NCBI RefSeq assembly: GCF_004343505.1
Contig: NZ_SLXU01000010.1
Location: forward strand, 42,549 to 106,548
Length of the DNA stretch: 64,000 nt
Reading direction: 5' to 3'
Source of the DNA: Rhodovulum bhavnagarense
GTDB taxonomy: Bacteria > Pseudomonadota > Alphaproteobacteria > Rhodobacterales > Rhodobacteraceae
Position numbers and translations under genes: made by a program. Shown one piece after another: positions 7,698-15,500 of the stretch (positions are counted from its first letter, which is position 1; every line of letters starts with the position of its first letter). The notes beneath the pieces were generated by a model. The model ran no database searches. It saw nothing but the letters and a program-made list of their open reading frames with translations, and was not told the DNA's origin.

Positions 7698-9211
7698 CCA
7701 ACATTCTTTACGACGCCCTCTTCGCGCCGCATGCCGGCCGGGACGCGCCATTCCTGCATCTGCCTGATGGTGGCATCGTCACCTATGCCGATTTCCTCGG
7801 GCAGGCGGCACAGATCGCGCATGTGCTGACGCAGGCGGGCCTGGCGCCCGGTGATCGGCTTGCCGCGCAGGTGCCGAAATGTCCCCAGGCGCTGGCCCTT
7901 TATGCCGCCTGCGTGCAGGCCGGGGTGATCTTCCTGCCGCTCAACACCGGCTACACCGTCGAGGAACTGCGCTATTTCGTCGAGAACAGCGGCGCGCGCA
8001 TGCTCGTCTGCGACCCGGATCGGGCCGGGGCGCTGGCCTCGCTGGCCCATGCCGCCGACGCGGTGCTGCATACGCTGGGCGCGGATGGCACGGGCACGCT
8101 GATGGCCGATGCGGCGGGCCAGCCCGACGGTTTCGATACCGTCCCGCGCGGGCGGGACGATCTGGCGGCGTTCCTTTACACCTCGGGCACCACGGGGCGC
8201 TCCAAGGGCGCGATGCTGAGCCATGACAACCTGCTGTCCAACGCGCAGGCGCTGACCGATATTTGGCGCTTTACCAAGGATGACGTGCTGCTGCATGCGC
8301 TGCCGATCTTCCATACCCACGGATTGTTCGTGGCGACCAACACCACGCTGGCGGCGGGTGGGGCAATGATCTTCCTGCCGAAATTCGACACCGACCGGAT
8401 GATCGAGGCGATGCCGCGCGCGACCGCCATGATGGGCGTGCCCACCTTCTACACCCGGCTTCTGGACGATGCGCGCCTGACCCGCGACCTGACCGAGCAT
8501 ATGCGCCTGTTCGTTTCGGGCAGTGCGCCGCTTCTGGCCGAGACACATGAACGTTTCGAGGCGCGGACAGGGCACCGCATCCTGGAACGCTACGGGATGA
8601 CGGAAACCAACATGAACACCTCCAACCCCTATGACGGGGAGCGTCGGCCGGGTACCGTCGGCTTCCCGTTGCCCGGGGTCGAGTTGAAGATCACCGACCC
8701 GGACACGGATGCAGAGGTGGCACCCGGCGAGATCGGCCGGATCGAGGTGCGCGGGCCCAATGTGTTCAAGGGCTACTGGCAGATGCCGGAGAAGACGGCG
8801 GCCGAACTGCGCCCCGACGGCTTCTTTATCACCGGCGACCTCGGGCGGTTGGACGAGGACGGCTATGTGCAGATCGTGGGCCGCGACAAGGATCTGATCA
8901 TCTCCGGCGGCTACAACGTCTATCCCAAGGAGATCGAGGTCGTGCTGGACGCCCAGCCCGGTGTGCTGGAATCGGCCGTGATCGGCGTGCCGCATCCCGA
9001 TTTCGGCGAAACGCCGCTGGCGCTGATCGTGCCGCAGCCGGGTGTCACGCCGGATCTGGATGCTATAGCGGCCGAACTGCGCGATGCCCTGGCGCGCTAC
9101 AAGCATCCCCGAGACATGCTGATTGTCGACGAACTGCCGCGCAATACCATGGGCAAGGTACAGAAGAATGTTCTGCGCGAGACCTATCGCGCCCGTTTCG
9201 TTCCTGCCTGA
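7694..9211 (+). CDS. matB: Malonyl-CoA synthetase MatB
   Basis: ATP-dependent ligase making malonyl-CoA from malonate, through malonyl-AMP. The 505-residue ANL-superfamily protein has the P-loop YTSGTTGRSKGAMLSH (about 159-174), the YGMTE motif (A5), the TGDLG hinge region (A7), the domain hinge SGGYNVYPKEIE and the catalytic lysine near the C-terminus in NTMGKVQK. The ATG overlaps the matA stop (ATGA). The Rhizobium-like pairing with MatA and a regulator supports malonate over other short dicarboxylates, although methylmalonate is also used by some MatB enzymes. Confidence 0.92.
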   Translation: MTNILYDALFAPHAGRDAPFLHLPDGGIVTYADFLGQAAQIAHVLTQAGLAPGDRLAAQVPKCPQALALYAACVQAGVIFLPLNTGYTVEELRYFVENSGARMLVCDPDRAGALASLAHAADAVLHTLGADGTGTLMADAAGQPDGFDTVPRGRDDLAAFLYTSGTTGRSKGAMLSHDNLLSNAQALTDIWRFTKDDVLLHALPIFHTHGLFVATNTTLAAGGAMIFLPKFDTDRMIEAMPRATAMMGVPTFYTRLLDDARLTRDLTEHMRLFVSGSAPLLAETHERFEARTGHRILERYGMTETNMNTSNPYDGERRPGTVGFPLPGVELKITDPDTDAEVAPGEIGRIEVRGPNVFKGYWQMPEKTAAELRPDGFFITGDLGRLDEDGYVQIVGRDKDLIISGGYNVYPKEIEVVLDAQPGVLESAVIGVPHPDFGETPLALIVPQPGVTPDLDAIAAELRDALARYKHPRDMLIVDELPRNTMGKVQKNVLRETYRARFVPA

Positions 9212-9295
9212 ACAAAGCAGGGCGAAGCCATTCGAACACAGTCTGACATTGGGCCGATGTTGCGGCCGCGATCCATGGCATCGGTTCAGCATTTC

Positions 9296-9412
9296 ATGTC
9301 TCACCGGTATGATGACGTGTTCTTGACTGCGCTGAACCAGTATATGCCGGGATGGCGCCAGGCCTGGACCGATCTGAACGCCCTCCCGCAGACGCCGAGG
9401 CGTGATGGCTGA
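9296..9412 (+). pseudogene. Possible YgjP-type metallopeptidase C-terminal remnant
   Basis: A 38-codon frame reading HRYDDVFLTALNQYMPGW and then RQAWTDLNALP. This resembles the C-terminal end of YgjP/DUF45 metallopeptidases, which typically have an H..F..L....MP.WR......LN.LP pattern after the HExxH site. The metal-binding part is absent, and the frame is open back to the matB stop without recognisable sequence. It is best read as the tail of a decayed gene. The resemblance is short, so chance similarity is not excluded. Confidence 0.3.
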
Positions 9413-9608
9413 CAACCCGAAGTCGGACACGATCCGGGCTGATGCCAGCCCACCGCCTTGTCACGATGTCCAGCGCAGGCTTGCCATGGACCGTTTCGCG
9501 GGCCGTCACCTGCGCCGGTCACTGACTTGGTGTGCAATGACCGGGATCTCGACGCCGCCGATGACGAGGCATCGCCCTTCCTCCTGCTGAATTTCTGACC
9601 GTGGTTTG

Positions 9609-9635
9609 CCCCGGCTTGTGAAGGCTGGGGTTTTT
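9609..9635 (+). terminator. Rho-independent terminator of the malonate operon
   Basis: The stem CCCCGGCTT/GAAGGCTGGGG pattern gives about nine pairs, two of them G-U, with a tight GTGA-type loop, followed directly by five T. It lies about 400 bases after matB on the same strand. Confidence 0.65.
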
Positions 9636-9869
9636 CGTATTTTTGAACAAAGATCACCGATGTATCACGGCGGCGGCGCCTTCTGAAAATCGACAGATTT
9701 GAATATTTTAAAAATTGTTTAATAAAATCAACGTTCCTTATTTTTGTCTCGGAAAGGCGTTGATGCAACTGACAAGAGTGGCCGGACAAGAAATTACACA
9801 AAGCCTCCCCGTGGCGGGCTTCGTGTGTCTCGGCCTGCTGGGGCAATGGCGTCTTGCCTCTTTTCCGGC

Positions 9870-10502
9870 CTACAGGCGCGGGGTGGTCGCGCCGGTGCTG
9901 TGCAGGATATGAATACAGCGCGTCCGGGCCAGCAGGCCGGGCAGGTCTTTTCCGGCGGTTGCGCCGATCACCACGCTGCCGGGGCCCAGTTCTTTCAGCG
10001 TTTCGGGATCGTCGGCCAGCGCCCGTAACGGGCTTAACAGCCGTTCTGCCAGCGCCCTGGCCAAGGGTTCAAGTCCCGCCGCCGCGCCGGTCTGTAACAA
10101 TACCACCTCGCGCAGGCGGGCACGCACGGGTCCCGCGGGCAGAACCAGCATGTCGTCAGGGCCAAGCGTGTCGGCAAGCACCGCCGCGAGGCGCCCGGCG
10201 CGGTGCTGGAACGACCAGGTCAGCGCGGCCCGGTCGGCCTCGCGTGCAAGCGCCTGTTCGAACCGGGCCGCGTCGCGCAGAAAGGCCGCGCGCATGGGGC
10301 CTGCCCCATGCCTGGCCACCGTGCGGCCCGCCGCGTCGACGATACAGGCCGATGACAGGCCCGATAGTGCAAGATGGGCATCGTCCTCGACCAGCAGGCC
10401 GCGCAGCTCTGCCCCGGCCTCGGCGGCAAGCGCCAAGGCCAGCCCCAGCACCGGGCCGGCATCGGCAAAGCTGGATGCGCCCAGGATGACACGGGCGCTC
10501 AT
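9870..10502 (-). CDS. Universal-stress-protein-like protein coupled to a Lon-like protease
   Basis: A 210-residue Ala/Leu-rich protein with no firm family match. The N-terminal half looks like a UspA/HUP fold: VILGASSFADAGPVLGLALALA, then a hydrophobic strand ending LLVEDDAHL (about 37-45), then WSFQHRAGR near residue 100, which matches the WSF...RG pattern of two-domain Usp-like proteins, then DDMLVLPAGP. A nucleotide-binding GxxGxG loop is not obvious. Its ATG overlaps the stop of the Lon-like protease gene (ATGA), so the two are made together and may act together in a stress response. The function is otherwise unknown. Confidence 0.72.
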   Translation of the reverse strand: MSARVILGASSFADAGPVLGLALALAAEAGAELRGLLVEDDAHLALSGLSSACIVDAAGRTVARHGAGPMRAAFLRDAARFEQALAREADRAALTWSFQHRAGRLAAVLADTLGPDDMLVLPAGPVRARLREVVLLQTGAAAGLEPLARALAERLLSPLRALADDPETLKELGPGSVVIGATAGKDLPGLLARTRCIHILHSTGATTPRL

Positions 10503-12937
10503 GGGGTGTTCTCCTCGTGCTTGCCTCTGTTTCCGAAGTGGCGCCGCGCCTCGGCGAATGCTGTCAGCCGCGCCTCGACCTTGGCGTTTATGCTGTCTGG
10601 CGCAAAGGTCCCGTCTTTTCCGCGCGCGCCCGCCTCGTGGCCGGTCAGGATGGCCAGGCCCTCGTCGACATGGGCCATGGGGATGATGCGGAACGCTCCG
10701 GCCTCGACCGCCTCGATGACGCGCGGGCGCAGCACCAGGTGGCCGAGATTGGTGGCGGGGATCAGCACCCCTTGTCGCCCGGTCAGCCCGCGCGCCGCAC
10801 AGATGTCGAAAAAGCCCTCGATCTTTTCGTTCACCCCGCCGATGGGCTGGATATCCCCGAACTGGTTGACCGAGCCGGTCACCGCGTAGGACTGGTCGAT
10901 CGCAACCTCGGCCAGCGCCGATAACAGCGCCAACAGTTCCGCGGCCGAAGCACTGTCGCCCTCGATCCCGCCATAGCTTTGTTCGAAGACCAGGCTCGCC
11001 CAGAGCGACATGGGCAGGTCGGGCACATAGGTTCCCCCAAGGTAGCCCGACAGGATCATCACCCCCTTGGAATGGATCGGCCCGCCCAGTTCCGCCTCGC
11101 GCTCTATATCCACGACCTTGCCTGCACCCATGCGCACCCTCGCGCTGACACGGGTGGGCCGGCCAAAGCGGGACTTGCCGATTTCCAGCACCGACAGCGC
11201 GTTGATCTGGCCAATCCGCGCACCGTCCGTGTCGATCAGCAGCGTGCCGCGCGCGATCATTTCCTGGCTCAGATCGCGCAGGCGGCCCGCGCGGCGCTCG
11301 GCGGCCTCGATGGTGGCGGCGATTTCGTCCGCGCCGATGCGTGCCGCGCCGTTTTCGCCCGCGCGGTGTTCGGCTTCGTGCAGGATGTCGGCCAGCGCGG
11401 CGAGGTTCAGCGAGAATCGCTCTGCATCGTCTGACAGGCGCAGGCTTTCTTCTAACAGCCGTTCAACCCCCCCGGCACTGACCGCGCGCAGACCCGAAGT
11501 CTGGACCATCCGCGCGATCAGCCGGGCGAATAACAATGCGCTGGCCGCAGAGCGTGGCATGCGGTCATCGAAATCGGCCTCGAGCTTGAACAGGCGCGAG
11601 AAATCGGGATCAAGCGCGACCAGCAGGTAGTAAAGCATCCGGTCGCCCACCAGGACGACCCTCAGCCGCAGTGGGATCGGGTCGGGTTCCAGCGTTTCGG
11701 TCGAGATCAGGCTGAACCGTTCTCCGGCCGAGAATATCTTGATCTCGCCGGATTTGAGACTGCGTTTAAGTGCATCCCAGGCCAGAGGCTCGGTCAATAC
11801 CTGCGCGGCATCGAGGATCAGGAAGCCCCCGTTGGCCCGGTGCAGCGCGCCGGCGCGGATCATGGTGAAATTGGTTACCAGCGCGCCATGTTCGGCCTGG
11901 TACTCGATCCGGCCGATCAGGTTGGCCAGCGTGGGCAGCGATTCCTCGACCACCGGCGCGCCCGCGGTCGCATCCTCGTGGCGCGAGACGATGACGTTGA
12001 CGGCATAGCGGCTGAATTGCGGACGCTGGTAGTGCTTGGCGGTGGCCACCGGAAAGGCGCCCGCCTGCGGGCCGTCCTCGCGGATCAGGAACAGTTCGGC
12101 ATTGTCGATGAGATCGTCGCGCATCGCCTGAAGGTGGCGCAGCGCGCCCTCGTGGTCGGCGAACTCTGCCAGTAATCCGGCCATCGCGCTTTCAACCCCG
12201 TCGCGGGCCATGGCGATGTTCATTTCTTCGACTTCGCGTCGCTGTGCCTTCATGCCCTTGGGAACCTCCTGGAGTATCGCCTCCAGTTGTTCGCGCACCT
12301 CGCCCACCGCCGCGTCCAGCGCGGCACGCGCCTCGTCCGAGAGCTTTTCATACTCATCGGGCGGCAGGATGTCGTCATCCTTGCGGGGCGCCACGCCAAA
12401 GCCCATGGGCGTGCGCACGATCGCCACACCCTTTTCGCGCGCGGTGTCGGCCAGCGCGCTCATCGCCGCCTCGTGGCGTTCCTCGTAGGTTTCCTCGATG
12501 GCGCGGCGCCGGGCCTGGTAATCCTCGGATTCAAAGATCGCGGGAATGTCGTTGGCCAGGTCGTTGATGACCTTGCGCACCCCGTCGCGCAGGGCATTGG
12601 CGCGGCCGGGGGGCAGGGCCAGGGCAACGGGGCGCCGGGGGTCGTCGAAATTGCCGACATAGGCCCAATCCTCGGGGGCGGGGCGGGTGACGGCAGTTTC
12701 GGCCAGCAACTTGTGCGTCGCGCTGTGCCGTCCGCTGCCGGGCGGGCCCAGCACGAACAGGTTGAACCCTTCATGCGGGGTGCTGGCGGCAAGCCGCATC
12801 GCCTCTAGCGCACGGTCCTGGCCTGGCCAGTCCTCCAGCGGGATCAGCGTATCGGTGCTCTCAAAGTCCAGCGCGAATGCCGCGCCCGGTCGCAATCGGG
12901 CGGGTTCGATCGGCTGGCCGGTGGCGATCTCGTCCAT
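10499..12937 (-). CDS. Lon-like ATP-dependent protease (AAA_32/LonB type)
   Basis: An 812-residue AAA+ protease. The ATPase part has a Walker A-like FVLGPPGSGRHS (about 60-71; Arg at the usual Lys, which I believe is common in this Lon-like subgroup) and a Walker B-like ANGGFLILDAAQ. A long helical insertion (about 130-270) separates them. The C-terminal S16 protease domain has the catalytic Ser in GIEGDSASAAELLALLSA and the catalytic Lys in GGVNEKIEG, the Ser-Lys dyad of Lon. There is no N-terminal LAN domain, which distinguishes it from LonA. It starts ATGGACGAGATC after a GAAGGAGG site and is divergent from htpX, another quality-control protease. Confidence 0.88.
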   Translation of the reverse strand: MDEIATGQPIEPARLRPGAAFALDFESTDTLIPLEDWPGQDRALEAMRLAASTPHEGFNLFVLGPPGSGRHSATHKLLAETAVTRPAPEDWAYVGNFDDPRRPVALALPPGRANALRDGVRKVINDLANDIPAIFESEDYQARRRAIEETYEERHEAAMSALADTAREKGVAIVRTPMGFGVAPRKDDDILPPDEYEKLSDEARAALDAAVGEVREQLEAILQEVPKGMKAQRREVEEMNIAMARDGVESAMAGLLAEFADHEGALRHLQAMRDDLIDNAELFLIREDGPQAGAFPVATAKHYQRPQFSRYAVNVIVSRHEDATAGAPVVEESLPTLANLIGRIEYQAEHGALVTNFTMIRAGALHRANGGFLILDAAQVLTEPLAWDALKRSLKSGEIKIFSAGERFSLISTETLEPDPIPLRLRVVLVGDRMLYYLLVALDPDFSRLFKLEADFDDRMPRSAASALLFARLIARMVQTSGLRAVSAGGVERLLEESLRLSDDAERFSLNLAALADILHEAEHRAGENGAARIGADEIAATIEAAERRAGRLRDLSQEMIARGTLLIDTDGARIGQINALSVLEIGKSRFGRPTRVSARVRMGAGKVVDIEREAELGGPIHSKGVMILSGYLGGTYVPDLPMSLWASLVFEQSYGGIEGDSASAAELLALLSALAEVAIDQSYAVTGSVNQFGDIQPIGGVNEKIEGFFDICAARGLTGRQGVLIPATNLGHLVLRPRVIEAVEAGAFRIIPMAHVDEGLAILTGHEAGARGKDGTFAPDSINAKVEARLTAFAEARRHFGNRGKHEENTP

Positions 12938-13076
12938 CCCGCGGGCCTCCTTCGGTGGTTCACCTTTTCAACGAACACCGGCATTGCCCGTGTTTCAAGC
13001 CCCGCCACGCGCGTTGCAGCACCGCCATACGGACCCCATATCCTAGCCGATCCTTGCAACAACGATGGACAGGGCA

Positions 13077-14000
13077 ATGGGATACACGCGCACGGCGTTG
13101 TTGATGGCCGCGATGACGGGGCTGTTCATGGGGCTTGGCTATCTTCTGGCCGGCGCCGGGGGAGGCCTGATCGCGCTGATCCTTGCGGCGGGGATGAACC
13201 TTGCGGCCTGGTGGAACTCTGACAAGATGGTGCTCAGGATGCATAATGCCCGGCCCGTGACGCCGGGCGAGGCGGCGGGCCTGCACCAGATGGTGGCCGG
13301 GCTTGCGGCGCGCGCCGGTTTGCCGATGCCCGCGGTCTATGTCATCGACGAACCTCAGCCGAATGCCTTTGCCACCGGTCGTAACCCGCAAAACGCCGCG
13401 GTGGCGGTGACCACTGGACTCATGCGCAGCCTTGATCGCGACGAACTGGCCGGGGTGATCGCGCATGAACTTGCCCATATCCGCAACCACGACACCGCGA
13501 TCATGACCGTGACCGCGACCTTTGCGGGGGCGATTTCCATGCTGGCCAATTTTGCGCTGTTCTTTGGTGGCCGGCGCGACGCGGGGCCGGGAATCGTGGG
13601 AAGCCTCGCGATGATGATCCTGGCGCCGATGGCGGCCGCGCTGGTGCAGATGGCCATCAGCCGCACCCGTGAATACGCCGCCGACAAGGCAGGGGCCGAG
13701 ATTTGCGGCAACCCGCTGTGGCTGGCCTCGGCGCTGGAACGCATCCAGCAGGGGGCTGCCGGTATCGACAATGACGCGGCAGAGCGCAACCCGGCCACCG
13801 CGCATATGTTCATCGTAAACCCGCTGCATGCGCACAAGCGCGACAACCTCTTTGCCACGCATCCCGCGACCGCCAACCGGGTCGCCGCGCTGCGCCGGAT
13901 GGCGGCACAAAACACCCCGGCCGTCGGCGCCGCGGGACGGTCGCGTCCGCAGGCCCCCTGGGGGCGCGCCCCAAAGGGTCGCGCGGGGCCGTGGGGCTGA
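13077..14000 (+). CDS. htpX: Membrane zinc metalloprotease HtpX
   Basis: An inner-membrane M48 protease that degrades damaged membrane proteins. The 307-residue protein starts [17 protein letters not shown], with two N-terminal helices. It has HELAH at residues 130-134 (two zinc ligands and the catalytic Glu), two more hydrophobic segments, then [14 protein letters not shown] with the third zinc-ligand Glu. An ATG four codons upstream is also possible; the second ATG is preferred because it matches the usual MGY start. The C-terminus beyond residue 280 is Gly/Arg/Pro-rich and poorly conserved. Its stop directly abuts that of the convergent LAB_N gene. Confidence 0.9.
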   Translation: MGYTRTALLMAAMTGLFMGLGYLLAGAGGGLIALILAAGMNLAAWWNSDKMVLRMHNARPVTPGEAAGLHQMVAGLAARAGLPMPAVYVIDEPQPNAFATGRNPQNAAVAVTTGLMRSLDRDELAGVIAHELAHIRNHDTAIMTVTATFAGAISMLANFALFFGGRRDAGPGIVGSLAMMILAPMAAALVQMAISRTREYAADKAGAEICGNPLWLASALERIQQGAAGIDNDAAERNPATAHMFIVNPLHAHKRDNLFATHPATANRVAALRRMAAQNTPAVGAAGRSRPQAPWGRAPKGRAGPWG

Positions 14001-14330
14001 TCAGCCTTGAGTTTCGCGCCCTTCGGCCTCGGCGCGGGTGACACGGCGGATCAGCATCAAGTTGCGCACATAGACCAGCAGCCCGGTCGACTGGCCCAGG
14101 ATGAACACCGCGTCCTTTCGGTAGATCGCATAGGTCAGCAGGATCGCACCGCCCAGGATCGACAAGTACCAGAACGCCACCGGCACGTAGGACCGGCCTG
14201 CGCGTTCCGAGGCGATCCATTGCACGATAAAGCGCGCGGCAAAGGTCAGTTGTGCGGCAAGGCCAAGCATGACCCACCAGAACTCGGTCCAGTTATCTAT
14301 GGCGAGGAACGAAAACAGGGTCTCTTTCAT
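14001..14330 (-). CDS. LAB_N (lipid-A biosynthesis N-terminal) domain membrane protein
   Basis: A 109-residue protein with three predicted transmembrane helices (about 15-35, 50-68 and 75-92) and the LAB_N signature: FAARFIVQWIASERAGRS followed by VPVAFWYLSILGG. This small domain occurs alone or fused to LpxB or glycosyltransferases; its role is not settled. The start ATGAAAGAGACC follows a GGAAAGACCC site. It is convergent with htpX and divergent from the FAH gene, so it appears to be its own transcription unit. Confidence 0.85.
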   Translation of the reverse strand: MKETLFSFLAIDNWTEFWWVMLGLAAQLTFAARFIVQWIASERAGRSYVPVAFWYLSILGGAILLTYAIYRKDAVFILGQSTGLLVYVRNLMLIRRVTRAEAEGRETQG

Positions 14331-14482
14331 GGGTCTTTCCGGGGCTGCGGGCCACGCTGTGCCCGCTATAGTGGGTCGCGGCACGCAAAGACAGCGCAAA
14401 CCGGCCCCGCGGGTCGTGACGTGCTGGCAAAGCGGCGCGGGCGCGATATGAAACGGGGAACCGGCAAGAAGGAAGCAAGACG

Positions 14483-15325
14483 ATGAAATTGATGCGCGTG
14501 GGGCCGCGGGGGATGGAACGGCCCGCAGTGATGGATGACCATGGGCAGATCCGCGATATCTCGGGCCATGTTCCCGATTTCGATGCGTTCTCCATGGTGC
14601 CCGAATCGCTGGATGCGGTGCGTGCGCTGAAACTTTCGTCGATGCCGGTGATTGCGCCCGGCACGCGCATCGGCCCCTGCCTTGCGGCGGTGCCGAATTT
14701 CTATTGCATCGGCCTGAACTATGCCCGTCATGCCGAAGAGGCCGGAATGGCAAAGCCGACAGAGCCAATCGTGTTTTCCAAGGCCACCACGGCGCTGGCC
14801 GGGCCCGATGACCCGGTCATTCTGCCGGCAGGCGCAGACAAGGCCGATTGGGAGGTCGAACTGGGCGTGGTGATCGGGCGCGCGGCCTTCCGCGTGTCCG
14901 AGGCCGAGGCGCTTTCCCATGTCGCGGGTTATTGCGTGGTCAATGACCTGTCAGAGCGCGCCTACCAGATGGATCGGGGCGGCCAGTGGATCAAGGGCAA
15001 GTCGTTGCCGGGTTTTGGCCCCGTCGGCCCCTGGATGGTTACCGCCGACGAAGTGGCCGATCCACAGGATTTGCGGCTGACGCTGGCGCTGAATGACGTG
15101 CAGGTGCAGGACAGCACGACCGCGGACATGATTTTCACGGTGGCGCAGATCGTCAGCCACCTCAGCCAGTTCATGCAGCTCGTGCCGGGCGACCTGATCG
15201 CGACCGGCACGCCGTCGGGCGTGGGCATGGGGATGAGGCCACAGCGCTTTCTTCGGCCCGGTGACGTGATGGAGCTTGGGATAGAGGGCCTGGGCCGCCA
15301 GCGGCAAGTGGTCCTGGCGGGGTGA
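14483..15325 (+). CDS. Fumarylacetoacetate hydrolase (FAH) family protein
   Basis: A 280-residue enzyme of the FAH superfamily, which includes acylpyruvases, oxaloacetate decarboxylases and 2-keto-3-deoxy-acid hydratases. Conserved features are GLNYARHAEE (about 76-85), the metal-binding Glu pair and Asp in DWEVELGVVIG, the segment VVNDLSERAYQ, the loop GKSLPGFGPVGPW and the C-terminal GTPSGVGMGMRP. A ribosome site, AAGGAAG, lies six to seven bases upstream. It is monocistronic here, so the substrate cannot be predicted. Similar proteins are often annotated as ureidoglycolate lyase or 2,4-diketo-3-deoxy-fuconate hydrolase. Confidence 0.87.
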   Translation: MKLMRVGPRGMERPAVMDDHGQIRDISGHVPDFDAFSMVPESLDAVRALKLSSMPVIAPGTRIGPCLAAVPNFYCIGLNYARHAEEAGMAKPTEPIVFSKATTALAGPDDPVILPAGADKADWEVELGVVIGRAAFRVSEAEALSHVAGYCVVNDLSERAYQMDRGGQWIKGKSLPGFGPVGPWMVTADEVADPQDLRLTLALNDVQVQDSTTADMIFTVAQIVSHLSQFMQLVPGDLIATGTPSGVGMGMRPQRFLRPGDVMELGIEGLGRQRQVVLAG

Positions 15326-15500
15326 AACTTGCACGGGCGTTGGGGCAATCCGTGTGGGGTCTCGCGATAGGTGCTTGGTGATCTGTGCGCCGCCCCCACC
15401 CGCACCGGGCGCGGGCAGGGCAAGGTGGCACGCCCGCCCGGATCGGGGGGGGGCGTGAAAGCGTTGCAAAGCCCCCGATCGCGGGCCTGAGTCGACCGCG

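Larger units (their letters stand above)
9212..9869. other. Gene-poor stretch after matB
   Basis: About 660 bases without a convincing intact gene. It holds a possible metallopeptidase C-terminal remnant directly after matB, a rho-independent terminator, and an AT-rich section (about 9690-9760) unlike its surroundings. Longer reading frames on either strand give Arg/Ser/Pro-rich translations with no recognisable family. The drop in GC after 9690 may mark transferred or decayed DNA. Confidence 0.6.

Noticed and set aside
6312..9430. Long minus-strand frames (479 and 630 codons) opposite matA and matB
   Set aside because: They are His/Arg/Gln-rich mirror frames of well-identified plus-strand genes in high-GC DNA and show no family motifs.
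10499..12937. Loss of Walker A lysine (GSGRHS) in the Lon-like protease as a sign of inactivity
   Set aside because: Arg at this place seems to be common in the AAA_32/LonB-like subgroup, and all protease residues are intact.
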